Part shown: in pieces, positions 11,801 through 24,100 of the stretch
Numbering within the stretch: position 1 is the stretch's first letter
Layout of the letters: every line of letters begins with the position of its first letter
NCBI GenBank assembly: GCA_016800925.1
Contig: JABCPU010000370.1
Location: 1 to 64,000, forward strand
Direction: 5' to 3'
DNA: 64,000 nucleotides
Source of the DNA: Suillus spraguei
Taxonomy: Eukaryota; Basidiomycota; Agaricomycetes; Boletales; Suillaceae
Position numbers and translations under genes: made by a program
The notes under the pieces: model-generated
Databases searched by the model: none
Told to the model about the DNA's origin: nothing
What the model saw: the letters and a program-made list of their open reading frames with translations, nothing else

Positions 11801-11977
11801 TACATTGTGGTGTCATACTGTCCTGCCGACTCATTACAAATTTATGTCCATTTATGGCTTCGGGACCAATATAGCTCAATTAAGCTACTGTTAGGCTTTT
11901 GTCAAAGATCAACTTCTGACAATTCATTCATACTTCCACCTTGCTTATCCTCAGCCCATTCTCCAATTGGATTCACC
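11801..11977. promoter_or_regulatory. Divergent upstream region between KDZ transposase and K2
   Basis: Short AT-rich spacer between two divergent genes, probably holding the promoters of both and perhaps a small first exon of the transposase. It is duplicated at 20959-21160. The 5-bp site GGCAA at 11980-11984, just inside K2, is where the other copy is joined to transposon ends. Confidence 0.4.
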
Positions 11978-14586
11978 ATGGCAAGGACGGGTCATTCCAC
12001 TCACTTGACTTCCAGCAGAAATAGGGCACGTCAACCACAGACACAGAAGCTCACGGAAAATGAAATTTCAGAGTTGAAGAACTACCTTCCTGAGTGGACT
12101 GCAGCCAAAAGGGGTGAGAAGCGAGGGGTTTTCACTGCAATTGCCAGGGCAGCCAGGTTGTTTGCTCCTAAAGTCGACCAAGGACAATGGAAAAAGAGGA
12201 AGCAGGTGATGCGTCTTCGTTGTGTTGAAAAACTACAATTTTAACATCTTATTCTTCCATCAACTCTCAGATGTATAAGACTTGGTTGTTCAACAACAAG
12301 AAAAGGAAGGAAAGGAAGGACATGATAAAGTATGGGAGGAAATGGACGCCTAGGATGGTGGTCTACCAGCAGAAGCACAAAGAGGTGCTAAAGAGGATTG
12401 AGGACAAGTCCGGGGCAAAGCCGGGAGATCCCGGTATGTTCAAACATTATCAGGGGGCTGTGAAGAGAGTCATGGCTGAATTGGACGATGACAAGTTGGA
12501 GAAGGCAAAAGAAACAGCAGAAGAATGGTCAAACAGCTTTCCTCCTCCAGAGATACAAGCAGAAGTTGCTCGTAAGATGGGACCGGCATATATGGAGCAC
12601 TTTTCGAAAGAGATGTGGAGGCTGTTAAGACTGTACTCAAGGGTAGAGAGATCCGAAGGGCTTTGGCCTCAGTTCGTGCACTGTGCCCCTTTCTCGAGTA
12701 ATGCCCCTTATTTCAGGGAGGAGTTATTCGTCCGAAGACCCAGAAGGAGTTGCGTGACGGATCCGGGTGTCCAAAGGTATCAGATATGATACGTCCGAAG
12801 GTTATTCGGAACGTAAGAAGAGAACAGAGATTAAGGCTAGCTTCGGAACGAGTTCCTAACTAGAAACTAACGGAGGTAGACTATCCGAAGATAGAGTTGG
12901 AGATATAGACTATAGGAATCAATCCCAAGTCTCGGAAGGTGACTTAAAGCAGAAAGTGGCTTAAGTCTGGAGGAAACAGAATGAGTAGAATCTAAGATGA
13001 TATTTGAACTAAGGTTCTACGGAGATCTACAAGTGGTTTATATACTGTAAGTATCTAAGACGGATAATCAGCAAGTCCGGGACTGAGGGCTATGTACGAA
13101 GTGTAATGGAAGTCTATTAGTTAATGCACAGCGGATCAGTAAGCATGAATCGGAAATGAACACAGGAAACGGATCAGTAACACAGGACAGAAATATAAAC
13201 AGCCGGAATACCAGAAACAGGAGGAATGACGAAAGGAGATAGACGCAGATATACACAAGGGAGTTAAGGTGCGAGAAATGAGTACATTCAGATGGGTGGT
13301 CCAGACAGGATCTGTGGACTGGACGGATATGGAATCAATCGGATCTGATCGGATATGGTCGGATCTGAGATTAGAAGTATGGTATATGACAGAGGCAATG
13401 TGGGATGAGAGTTTTTGTGTTGTCAGCTTGGAAGAATGAACAGGGAGAGGTTCTGTTCGGGATGTAAGTCAATTGTGTCCATCATCGCCGATCTTCGATC
13501 TCAATATATGTGTGCAGGCATGATGATAATGAGGCATTAGGAGATGGGGACAGCTTCATGAAGACAAAGGACTGGGAGGACATTGAGCCAGTATGGCAGG
13601 AGTACGCCCAGGAACAGTTCGGTGAGTGTTTGAACTTTGGATGCAAGAATGAATTTGTTGATCATCACAATGATAGGTGCCAGGGCACAGGATGGAGGAT
13701 GACAGGTCAAGGGAGGTCGCAAAAGAGTCAGAAAACCAGCTTTTGAACTTGACACAGATGGGGATGGGATGCCGTTGCTTCCAGACATCACAGAAACAAA
13801 ACTTGAGGAGAAGAAAGCCATAGTCAGGGCGTTTCTTACATCGCACTACAGTGAGTCTGTCGTGGCAACATCCGAGATGTTGCTGAATGCATGGACACAG
13901 GAATATGTTCCGGGAATGACAAGGCTGTCGTGCCATGGAGTGCCATCATACAAAGTCAGGATGACTTTGTGGCAAGGAAGTATCTTCTGGCGGATATTGA
14001 CCTGAAGGAGCCTTTGAAGTTGCAAAACTGGGACACGACGGCTTTGCTCAATTTCTGGTATGCTCAGCAGGAAACAGGAAAAGATTCAACATTCCTGTTC
14101 AAAGCATGGAAGAACAAGGATGGGGACATGGTACCATCTATGGTATCTGGCAAGTCGCCATCTCGTCTGACTCGTAAAGTGAGAATGCAGAAGAGTGGAA
14201 CTCTCCGAAGGCCCCGGGATCCATCAACCAAAGCCGAGAGTGATACCAACAGTGAAACTCATGACAAGGAGGATGACATTGATGATGACTCGGCTGATGG
14301 TCGATCCCCACTGAAGAAACCCAGACAAATAGCACACCCATCTTCAGCACCCAAGGAGACAGAAGTTCCATGTTCAATGCCGGAGCCTCACCCGGCCAGG
14401 CCAGCCAAGGCAGGTGCACTTTTGACATCACGGATGGGCGACCTCCTGGCCGGGTTCACTGAGGAAGTGGAAGAGAGGAACACATTGCCGGAACCAAGGA
14501 GTATACAGGGCAAGAAAGCTGTCATTGAACCATCTGCAAGGACCACCCGGAGTAAGTCTCAAAAGCTGGTAGACAGTACACTTTGA
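11978..14586 (+). pseudogene. K2 cargo gene, split by a solo LTR
   Basis: ATG at 11978 (MARTGHSTHLTSSRNRARQ). Exon 1 is 11978-12205 and exon 2 starts at 12271; the solo A LTR interrupts exon 2 after 12622, and coding resumes at 13397 in frame once LTR and duplication are skipped. Further introns: 13464-13517, about 13622-13705, and 13851-13900. The last exon runs to the TGA at 14584-14586. The protein is basic and helical at the N terminus, has a conserved central segment (DFVARKYLLADIDLKEP, LLNFWYAQQ), and ends in a low-complexity acidic and basic tail. It lies head-to-head with KDZ transposase. I recognise it as a type often seen beside KDZ genes but know no function; a DNA-binding accessory role is a guess. 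Confidence 0.7.
12623..13391 (-). mobile_element. Solo A-family LTR inserted in K2
   Basis: 769 bp, TGTTAAG...GTATATGACA, flanked by a perfect 5-bp target duplication GAGGC (12618-12622 and 13392-13396). A solo LTR arises when the two LTRs of a full element recombine. Removing LTR plus one GAGGC restores the K2 reading frame. Confidence 0.95.
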
Positions 14587-14912
14587 GTAACCAGGGCAAG
14601 GGGAAGGAAATAATGTACATATACCAAACTGCCCCCATGTTTACCACATTTTCATCATTTGTCACACTTCTCAAAACAGTGTCCCACTTCCAAAATGTTG
14701 AATCCTAAGCACCGAGTTCCAGACAAATCCTGATCACCGAGTTCCGGACGACTCCCGATCACTGAGGTCTGGCACCGAGGTATCAATCATTGGTAGTTGG
14801 TATTAGACATTAGGGTTTGTGCATCATCTAAAATAAATTGGAAATGTCATTGTTATACATGAAAAATTCAGTGGTTCACATGATGTAAGTATGTGAATGA
14901 ATATCCAAATAT
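14587..14912. other. Spacer between convergent K2 and K3
   Basis: Mostly AT-rich, non-coding. Around 14705-14790 there are about three degenerate copies of a 30-bp unit containing CACCGAGTTCCGGAC, reminiscent of the 7-bp-based satellite elsewhere in this transposon. No gene seen. Confidence 0.5.
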
Positions 14913-15922
14913 TTACATATGGGGTTGATCATCACACTTTTCAATGAGGGTATCTAATACAAGCAGCAATTCAGAGCTCATCTGTTTGGCCCTTTGCAAC
15001 CTCCGGAGGTCCATATCAGCTCTTCTGAGTTTGTCGGATGTGTCAGCCCAAGCCACTCGGAATGGTCAGTCAGCCTCGAGGAGTTGATGTACGGTGAGCT
15101 CCGGAAGATGGCCATGATGCTGTTGGTAATGGCCCAGGCGATCCAGAATTGATTCAACTTAAAGAAAATTAGCAGAAAGATACATGATGAACAATTAAAT
15201 ACTCACATTCTGTTTGATCATATGACCCTAGGGGCATGAACTCCCTAAGCATGGCACACAGTTCTTCATTGCTGAGTTCCGGTATGGGGGACTGACATTT
15301 AGGAGGTGTTGCATGTGCTTGGGACATCACATCAACAATAAAAATGAGATGGTATGAATGAACTCACCTGGAATTGCTATTCCTGGGATAGCCGGAGCAT
15401 CAATCTCAACATCAGCACATTCTGGTGCTTCATCACAATCAATAAGATCATCATCAGGCCCTAGGTACAAGTCCGGATCGTTGAACAAAGGCAGTTCCTC
15501 AGGCTGAGCCGGGTATAAATGATCTGGATGGATTGAATGAACATCCAAAGTTGGATTATCTAAATGTGAATTGAGAAACCTACCAGGAACTGCATCCAAG
15601 ACATCCGGAACACCTGATGACCCAGAATCATAGTCGATCTCATCATCTGGCCCAAGGTATACATCTTCACATGGATCTAATAAATGTCCAGTCAATTGTA
15701 AGATATCCTCAAAGCAACACATACCTGATGAAATCCGGGACTCAGTCTCATCATCTGGCCCAAGGTATACATCATCCAGTGCATCTGGTCCATCTCCGGT
15801 CAATTGAGAGCTGTACTGAAAGCACAACATACCTAGTGAAATCCGGTTGAGTCATCCACATCCATTGAGTTGTATTCAGTCACCGGAAGTTCATAAAATC
15901 TGACTGCTGGTTGAGATCTCAT
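14913..15922 (-). pseudogene. K3 cargo gene with repeated DVYLGPDDE exons
   Basis: Start ATG at 15920-15922 (MRSQPAVRFYELPVTEYNS), stop TAA at 14913-14915. Exons are short and separated by 48-75 bp introns: exon 1 15833-15922, exon 2 15725-15784, exon 3 15584-15676, a fourth beginning near 15523, then a C-terminal helical part. Exons 2, 3 and 4 each encode a version of V/LYLGPDDE followed by acidic residues, and introns 1 and 2 also resemble each other, so exon-intron units were duplicated. The C terminus (AMLREFMPLGSYDQTE, then LDRLGHYQQHHGHLPEL) ends in a heptad-like helix. A TAG at the end of exon 1 and a TGA near 15040 suggest decay. Function unknown; head-to-head with K4. Confidence 0.6.
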
Positions 15923-16140
15923 GATGTCTGATCAACTGATCAAACTGATTGATAACTGATAACTTCAAAGTTCAACACATGGCTGGCAACGGCCGAAAGT
16001 TGAACCATGACCAAACAAAGACAAACAATCAATGCTTATCAAGATCATCCTTCAATTGTCTGGTTTCCTTTGAAACTTCATCCTAGTGATAACAGATTTC
16101 AAACTTATCTCAAGCTTTCACATCTTTCAACTCAATCCAA
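15923..16140. promoter_or_regulatory. Divergent upstream region of K3 and K4
   Basis: 218 bp between two outward-facing start codons, rich in TGATCAACTGAT-like repeats around 15925-15965. It probably contains both promoters. No clear TATA box. Confidence 0.4.
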
Positions 16141-18279
16141 ATGTCTACTCCAGTTCAAACCTCTTTGGCCGGTCTCAAGGCAACCACTGCTCAGATTGTG
16201 GGCATCATCGCCAGGGCGTGGCTCATGCCAGCCAGCACTGGCCAAGCCCACCTTGCTCTGACAGCACAAGTCACTAATCTTGTGGTAAGTACCATTCATG
16301 TGTTAATTTTACTTTTGGTTTTTCTAAGATCTGTTTAGGCTGAGATAGTCAGGGAGCATGAGAAAGGGCCTTACATGCCCGGCATCATTGCATCCTGCTC
16401 CAAGGAGTTGATGAGAGTCAGGTCCATGACTCCCTGGGTGTGGCCCAACTGGCACAGCATCGGCTATGACGACCCCCGGGTGTTGAAACACTCCTGGCGC
16501 AGCAAGATTCACGCCTGGGAGGCGTTAGGTGACCATTCAGGTGATCTCCCTGTCATGCCTAACCCTTCCATTGGCCCAATCACTGTGGACCTTCCCTTCC
16601 CACCCGTTGTTGCCGGCAATGTCGCTGGTTCTTCCACCCACGCCACCTCCGAGCTCTGGGACAAAGGAAAAGGTAAGGCGGTTGTTGCTGACCCAGAGCC
16701 GGAGGTGGAAGGGAGCAGGAAGAGGAAGTCCCCCATGATGTCCGGACACTCTTCCTCACCTCCGAAGTCAGCGAAGAAGGGTCGCAAGCGGGTCAAGGCA
16801 ACTTGCCATGTGAAGCCGAAGGTGTTTGTGGAGTCGGAAGATGATGAAGACACAATTGTTCAGGTATGTCGTCCAGCTCATTGTTTTTATTCTCTCAATT
16901 TTCTGTAGCCTCTTTCGAGTGGAGTGTTGGCACTCAATGTTCCCCGGCCTTCCACAATTGGTGTAGGGACGCCTCATTCCCCTCGTTCACCATGTTCCCC
17001 AAAGAAGCAAGTGTTTGGTCCTGCGTCAGTAAGTAATATTTAGTTGTCCAGCACTTGGAAAAATGCTTATATATCATCAGCTCATTGCCGGCAGTCCACC
17101 CAAGGTGATGGTGAGTCATGATTCTTTGTCTGGACCTCCCACCTGTACTTACCCATTGTCAGGCCACCTTCAGCAGTCATCCGGAGGTCGTCGAGACCCC
17201 CCAGGCAATGTCCAGCACTCCGGCTGAGGAACCTGCAGTCATGGATACAGGTGATATTCTCATTCCCAGCCCAGTGAGTACTCTAATGAATTCCAATGAG
17301 TCCATCAACTAATGGAACCCACAGAACAACCCCTGCCATTATTGCACCCAGGAGAAGTGGCCCTGCGCCACTCAGTTGGACAGGAGGACCCATGCCCTGT
17401 GTTTGTTGTGCGTCCACTGCGCCACCAAGAAGATCAAATGTGTCCCAGCATCCATGGGATCCCCGCCAAAACGGATTCGAGGGAAGTCTACCACCCGGCA
17501 GGCTCGCTCCAGGACACCTTCCAGAGCGCCCTCCAATGCACCGGCTGCCTCGCAGTCCAAAGCCTGAACTCGCAGTCAATCTCGTGGCCCCTCCGGCACT
17601 CTAGCTGTCCCTGCTGTGACCACACCCAAGGCACAGTCCCGTGGGCGCAGCAAGACAATCACTGCCCCCAAGACACCTGCACCTGCACCAGCTTGTGAGT
17701 CACCCCAATTGTCTATGACCATCTGACCTTATCTTTCACTTAGCTATTCCATCTTCAAGCGCCGCAGTGCCTCGTCCGGCACTCAATGTGCCCATGCTGG
17801 ATCTCCATTCCATGGCAATTGCTATTTGGGATGGTGCCGCTCGAATTGCTCTTCTTGAGGCTCGTGTGGCGGAGCAGGATGGTAAGATGGATACCCTGCA
17901 ACGCCTCCATGAGGGCCTTCGTCGCAAAGTCATGGACCAGCACCCTTCATTTCCACTTCCTGACTCTCCTGTCAATGCAACCTTTTTGCTTGATCAATCT
18001 GTCCCACTGTCCATCTCACCCTTCCCATCTGCACTTGCTCCCCTCATTGACTTGGATATGGCAGGAATGGAGCCTCCATCTCCGAAAGTCCAGCCTGCAT
18101 CTATCATTGAGGGTCTCATATTTGAGCTGAGCCAGATTCAGCCTGAGGGTCCACAAACGTCTGGCGAACTTGTGGACCCAGATGATCCGGGCAACCTTGT
18201 CCCAGAATATGATTCTGATGATATGGATGTTGAGGTGAAGGTTGAACCCTCTGCTGATGAGGGTGAAATGGCTACATAA
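16141..18279 (+). pseudogene. K4 cargo gene, zinc-cluster-like protein
   Basis: Seven exons by eye: 16141-16284, 16339-16863, 16909-17028, 17081-17110, 17163-17273, 17325-17694, 17744-18279. Every intron is GT-AG and all phases agree, giving about 611 residues. Order: N-terminal helical region; a W-rich segment (MTPWVWPNWHSIGYDD); a basic linker; two cysteine half-motifs in exon 6, CHYCTQEKWPC and CVHCATKKIKC, spaced CX2CX6C-X14-CX2CX6C, resembling a stretched fungal Zn2Cys6 cluster; basic S/R/P-rich stretch; coiled coil in exon 7 (LEARVAEQDGKMDTLQRL); acidic tail. A single TGA at 17565-17567 interrupts exon 6. The same zinc arrangement plus coiled coil occurs in the antisense gene of element A. 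DNA binding is plausible; the target is unknown. Confidence 0.7.
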
Positions 18280-18302
18280 TTGTATGTTCATAGATGTATA
18301 TA

Positions 18303-18777
18303 TGTTACGAACTGGGGTGGCGTCACCAGCGACAGTGAAAAGACACAGACGGTCTGCTGGGAGTTCTTACAATATCCAAAAAGAGGACAAGGTGAAAGTA
18401 CAAGGAACACGTTCCGAGTACGATCAAGGGTTCAGCCTCAAAGATAAGTCTAAGAGGTATCCGCGAGAATAGAGACTAAGGCTAAGGAGTGCTTAGACTT
18501 AGAGACGATTCAAGACGACTTAGGTTGGAGACCTAAGCGAAGGAGATTCCAGGTAAAACCCAGTAAGATTAAAGTAGAGAATCTACTACAAGTACACTGT
18601 GCTTAAATAGGCCAATATGTGCGCACAGACCAAGAAAGACGTGAGAAAGTAAATGCGTATCCTAATAAGGAAGGCAACTATAGTATAAATGCGTTGAGCA
18701 TATGAGTCAGAGTCATGTTACGTAATATACAAGGTAAATGAAGTAGAAAATGAATAGGGGCACGTACGATTGTAACA
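18303..18777 (-). mobile_element. Solo B-family LTR
   Basis: 475 bp, TGTTAC...GTAACA, with a perfect 5-bp target duplication ATATA (18298-18302 and 18778-18782). It lies about 20 bp beyond the K4 stop codon, so it may alter the K4 transcript end but not its protein. Confidence 0.95.
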
Positions 18778-18782
18778 ATATA

Positions 18783-18984
18783 CAATGTTTGAATGAATGT
18801 CAGTGCTGGATGCCAAGTCCAGAAATCCAGAACTGGATACTGGAGATTCACAATGGATATTTGGCGAATTCCGGATATCCGGCTACCTCAAACACAACAC
18901 ACAATTTAAAGAATTTGAAATGTACCTGTCGAGTTACCTTGTGCCAGGTGCCGGGTCACATTGTGAAACATATCATTCCATATA
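18783..18984. repeat. Unique module flanking the satellite (direct copy)
   Basis: About 170 bp (GGAGATTCACAATGGATATT ... AAACACAACACACAA) that recurs in inverted orientation at 20160-20335, and as 31555-31700 and about 33205-33275 in the element further right. The module thus brackets the satellite as an inverted pair. Confidence 0.6.
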
Positions 18985-20160
18985 TCTTAAGTGCCGAACC
19001 CCGAACCCCAGGACCCTGGAGTTGGGACTCATCACCATGTGACAGATATCAATCCACATATGACAGATATCGATCCACATGTGACAGATATTGATCCACA
19101 TATTTGATGTGCTGAACCCCGAACTCCGGCACTCAGGAGTTAGAACAATGTGAGGCAATACAAAGATATTGATTGACACATGTTGAGTGCCGAACTCCGA
19201 ACTCCGGCACCCGGCACTCGGCACTCGGGACTCGGGACTCGGGCCTTGGAACTTATAACAATGTGAAAGATGTCGATGCACATTTTCTATCACTGAACCC
19301 TGAACCCCGGCACCCAGGAGTTAGAAATATGTGAGGCAATACCAAGATATTGATTTACACGTGGGGAGTGCCGAACCCCGAACTCCGGCACCCGGCAGTT
19401 GGGAATCTGGACTTGGGACTCATAACCATGTGAAAGATATCGATCCACATATTTAACCACCCAACCCGGCACTCAACTTGTGTAAATCAATATCATGGTA
19501 TTGCCTCACATTGTGCTAACTGCCGGGTGCCGGAGCTCGGGGTTCGGCAGTCAAAACAATGTGAAAGACCTCGATCCACATATTTTATGTGCTGAACCCC
19601 GAACTCCGGCACCCAGCACTCAGGACTCGGGACATCCGAGCTCCGGCACCCGGCACTCGGCACTCGGGACTTGGTACTCATAATGTGAAAGATCTTGAGC
19701 AACATGTTGTCAGTGCTGAACCCTGAACCCTGGCACCCAGGACTCGCGACTCGGGACTCAGAACAATGTGAGGCAATAAACACCTGTTGATCCACACATT
19801 CTAAGTGCCGAACTCTGAACTCCGAAATCTGGTAGTCTACTATTTAGGGGTTCACGGTTCGGTACTCGGGCTTTTGCACTTGAGACCGAAAACAATGTTA
19901 GGCAATAAAATGACTTTGATCCACACATTTTTGGTAGATATCTTTTTCATCTCAAATCTCCAATCTCGAGTGCCGAACCCCAAATCCCGAAATCCGGTAG
20001 TCTACAATTTCGGGGTTCGGTCCTCGGGACTCAGACACATGTCAGGCAACAACAAAACTTTGATCCACACATTTTTGGTAGATGTCTGTTTTGTCTCAAA
20101 TCTCGAGTTTCTAGTTTCTAGTTTCAGTACTCTGCACCCGCACCCAGCACTCAGCACTAG
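18985..20160. repeat. Satellite built on a degenerate 7-bp motif
   Basis: Higher-order units of roughly 80-130 bp. Each contains a run of degenerate 7-mers (on the other strand GAGTCCC, GAGTGCC, GGGTGCC, GAGTTCG, GGGTTCG) followed by a spacer like ATGTGTGGATCAATATCTTT and CACATTGTT. Open frames here are artefacts of the repeat. The array sits between K4 and the terminal array. Confidence 0.85.
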
Positions 20161-20449
20161 ATGACTCCACACATGGACTTTAAATCTTTCACCTTGTGTG
20201 TTGTGTTTCGGGTGTCCGGGTATCTGGAATTCAGGAAATCTCGAGTTTGAATCTCCAGTTTTGAGTTCCTGGTTTTGGGACTTGGCACCCAGCACCCGGC
20301 ACCTCAATTATCGATGAATGTCAGACATGATGAATTCAGGTTTTTGTGCTTCAGGGTTTAGATTTTGGTGGTCGATGGTAGGTATATGCACTCATAGGGT
20401 GCATGTATCCTATGTGTTTGATTCTCTGGTGGCTACATCAGCTGTACGT

Positions 20450-20953
20450 CTTTATGATACATATCTAGGCCCACCCATATATGTAATATATTTTACCTTG
20501 GCCCACCCGTCTATGTAAAATTCCCCCACCTCGGCCCACCCGTATATGTAATATTCTCTCACCTTGGCCCACCCGTATATGTAATATTCTCTTACCTCGG
20601 CCCACCCGTCTATGCAATAATATTTGCCTTGCGTCTCTCTTCAGCTCAGCTGTCTATAATATCCTACTCTACATACTACCCAGATGGGCCCACCCATCTC
20701 TGTCAGTGATGATATCCCCCTGGCCCATCCGTCAACATCAGAAATCATGTTTCCCTCGGCCCACCCGTCTCTCCCGAAAATACAAGTCCCCCGGCCCACC
20801 CGTCTCCATCGGAAATAATATTCCCCCCGGCACATCCGTCAACATCGAGGATATACATAACCTCAGCCCATCATCCGCTGGCCCGTCTTTGACGGGATAT
20901 TATGTGGGTCGGGTGACCTGTATAGTACAGAGTTTGTCACTGAAGGGGCTCCC
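20450..20953. repeat. L-end: GGCCCACCCGTC array and terminus (copy 1)
   Basis: Repeats of 26-40 bp headed by GGCCCACCCGTCTATGTAAT, ending in two hairpins (20882-20896, CCCGTC-TTT-GACGGG; 20918-20930, CTGTA-TAG-TACAG) and the terminal GTCACTGAAGGGGCTCCC. The same terminus in the opposite direction starts at 30838. The next five bases, TTGCC, begin the second KDZ copy. Confidence 0.75.
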
Positions 20954-21167
20954 TTGCCATGGTGAATCCAATTGGAGAATGGGCTGAGGATAAGCAAGGT
21001 GGAAGTATGAATGAATTGTCAGAAGTTGATCTTTGACAAAAGCCTAACAGTAGCTTAATTGAGCTATATTGGTCCCGAAGCCATAAATGGACATAAATTT
21101 GTAATGAGTCGGCAGGACAGTATGACACCACAATGTAATAAAAATTCATTCCACCTGAGCAGATGCT

Positions 21168-24100
21168 TTGCTTGCAAAATTAGCATTAGAAAATAAGATG
21201 AAGATAGGTAGATGCACCCCATTGCAAAAATCCCACAGGGTAGAAGCAAGGGGCAGCAAAGGTAGAAAGATTTGGGTCAAGGTCCCACTTGCAAGCACGA
21301 GACGACAAGCCTACAGGTCCATGCCTCACTCTCCCCCAGAATCACCAACACTTCAGCCTGTTCAGGCACCACCTCCTTGGGATGACTTTCCTGACAATAC
21401 TTACGAGCAAGACCAAGGCTCATTTGAGCCATTGCAACTCCCAAAACCATGGCAAGTTCATGTTAAATGTTGGAGTGTCATTCAAACTATAGCTAAATAT
21501 AAAAAATGCAGAGTCAAAATGACTACCTCAGGCAATGGCTGCCAAGGCAGGAATCATATCTGCATCACCTCCTGGATCGAGAAGCTCCACCAGAAGACAG
21601 GAGATGTATCATCTGCCACCAGGATGGGGTCTACAAATGTCAAGATTGTCTTGGCGAGCCTCTCTATTGCACGGGCTGTTGCAGGAGTCAACATCATTGC
21701 AATCCTTTCCACTGGATCAGTCAATGGAATGGTCAATTCTTCGAGTGGAGTTGTCTCGCTCATGTCGGACTCACCATACACCTGGGCATGATGGCAAGCA
21801 ATGTCCGGTGCTCACAGATAGGTGGGATTTGTTCGAAGGAGATGAACCTGAAGACCAGCTTGAGCCTGAAGATCTTCCGTCTGTGTTGGGACCTGATTTC
21901 CAGCCGAAGGAAAACACCATGGTCATCGTTGACAAGTCCGGAGTTCACCGCCTCGAGGTTTGATGCTGTGATTGTCCAAATGCCATGAGTCCAGACGTTC
22001 AAATGTTTCGGCATGGATTTTTCCCTGCATCATTTAACAGGCCGAAGACCGTGTTTACCTTCGGAGTGCTGGATGATTTTCTATTGGACAACCTTGAATG
22101 CGGCACCTCCGCAATGAACTATTACAGTAAGCTCCAGCGAATGACCTCAGCATGTTTCCACACCTTGTTCCGGTAATGCTATTTGTGCTTCATCTAAAGG
22201 ACATTATGTTGACACAGGCCGTGGCAAGGATCGATACAGAGAGCTCATGAGAGTCGCTCGACAGTGGAGGCAGTTGAAGACCATGAAATGGCATGGCTAT
22301 GGCCATCGTTCTGACATCCCGAACGCAGGAGATCTTGCATTATTTTGCCCGGCATGTCCTCAGCCTGGGATTAATGTATCTTTGTCAGGGGATGAATCAC
22401 TTGATGAGTGAGTCATGTTCAATACCAAAGTGAACTCGGCGATGATAAAAACTCCAAGCTGGAAATACACCCGGTCATTTGTGATGGACGGAAATTTCAA
22501 AGCTGAACACCTGCATCCCATTAATCCCCTCGATGAAGTTTGGCTTTCAGATGGGCTTGGATTCATGGTCGGAAAGGACAGGTATAACATGCATCTTGCG
22601 GAGGCTGCTGACACGGTGGAAAAATCGAGCTGCAACAATCACCGGGCGGTCAATCAAGCAAATGCGGCGCGGCACAAGCTCGAGTCCACAGGAATCGGGG
22701 GAGTTGCCTGCGCCCGGCATGGGTGCTTTGTCCCTCACTCGATGGTTGATTTTCAGAAAGGGGAAAGGCAAGCCAAACATGCCAATCGACATTCACTAGT
22801 TGACCATGCATCATTTGCAGACAAATGAACATGGACTACGCCATTTGTGAGGCTGCCCAGCACAACATGGAAGGCATTACCAGGGCTGTCACCTTCTATG
22901 ACATCAATTGTCAATACAACAAGCACTTTCGTGTTCGGGTGGATCGAAGCCGATACCTTGACATGGTACTGGAACTGACCATCATTCCTGGAATCGGGTT
23001 GTGGCATGTGCATGGACATCAGGACAGTTGCTATGTCCGATATGCTTCGAATTTTATTGAAGGCATTGGCCGGATTGATGGAGAGATCATGGAGACCCTA
23101 TGGGCGCGTCTCAACCTGATTTCCCCTGCCGCTCGGGGAATGTCATCCCCGCACCAAAGGAATGTCTTGATTATCAGATGAACGATTCCAATTTCTGCAA
23201 GATGATCTGCATGAAAAGGACTCTTTGCCGGAAATACAAGCCGGCGAAGAATGGCATCGCCGAAAGTGGCAAGGCTTTCGACAGACTTGATGAAGCTGCA
23301 CCCAGCAATTTAAAGACACAATGGTTAGCCAGCGAGATGGTCGCTCAGTCCAAGAGAATCAGGGATCCTGCGGCGATGGATTTATATGAAATCAATATCA
23401 AGAAGGGTAAGTTAACATTCTTTGTCTCCGTGGAGCTCCGCATTCATTTTTCACTTAGCACCAAGCAAAAAGGAGATCGAGCTTAGACTACTAGAAGCGG
23501 GTAATGCCCGTAATGCAGCACCCTCTCGCAGATCTGTGGCAACATGGATATCCATTGGGTTGGCAATTGAAGAGGCTCAAATTGCATTGCTCATCGAGGT
23601 CCGCAGAATTGGAAGACGATCGATGGAGACACAGAGATTAGATATCGCCCAGCAACGCGATCGTATCCAAGGCCAGATAGATGAATTCACTCGGTCTGCT
23701 CTTATGCATCTGGGAGAGGGATTTGATGCAGATGACAATCCTGACGACTTGAACATAGATATTCTTGATGATATCGATGATGACCCGGCAGATTTCACCG
23801 AGACATCTGATGCATGGACAAACTCACCTGAGCTCACCATAATTCCATTGCCATCAAACCTCGGGGTTGAACATTGCAGACACTGTATGGCAGAGGATCT
23901 GATTCCATTGGAGATGTCGCTTCATGAAGGGCAGGCCAATGATGCCCTGCACAATCTCCGCATTCACTTGTGCAACAAGGCTATCCTGTTCCGAACAACA
24001 GTTAGGCAAGCCAAATCTCAAGCCCTAAAAACTCGAGCGTGGTCCCAGGTGACATCAGTGCAGCAGGCAGTATCCCTACATGCCAGTATATATACAAAAA

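Larger units (their letters stand above)
8049..20953. mobile_element. KDZ transposon, L-end arm (copy 1)
   Basis: A continuous block of transposon genes and terminal repeats: K1 remnant (-), KDZ transposase (-), K2 (+), K3 (-), K4 (+), satellite (18985-20160), GGCCCACCCGTC array (20450-20905) and the L-end terminus at 20953. Two solo LTRs (A at 12623, B at 18303) are later insertions with perfect target duplications. The left part is cut off inside K1 by the C/A/B nest. That this is one element is inferred from its overlap with 20954-29163 and from the termini. Confidence 0.65.

Noticed and set aside
18985..20160. Telomere-like or subtelomeric 7-bp repeats.
   Set aside because: The motif is not TTAGGG-like, is heavily degenerate, occurs inside transposons in both orientations, and is flanked by genes of the element.
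18985..20330. Open frames of 60-120 codons through the satellites and arrays (also 25720-27260, 31690-33480, 36390-37670).
   Set aside because: They repeat with the DNA unit, appear on both strands, and have biased residue content without any domain. They are by-products of the repeats.
20450..20905. A CRISPR-like look of short repeats with spacers.
   Set aside because: Repeat length and spacing vary, repeats are degenerate, spacers resemble each other, and the genome is fungal.
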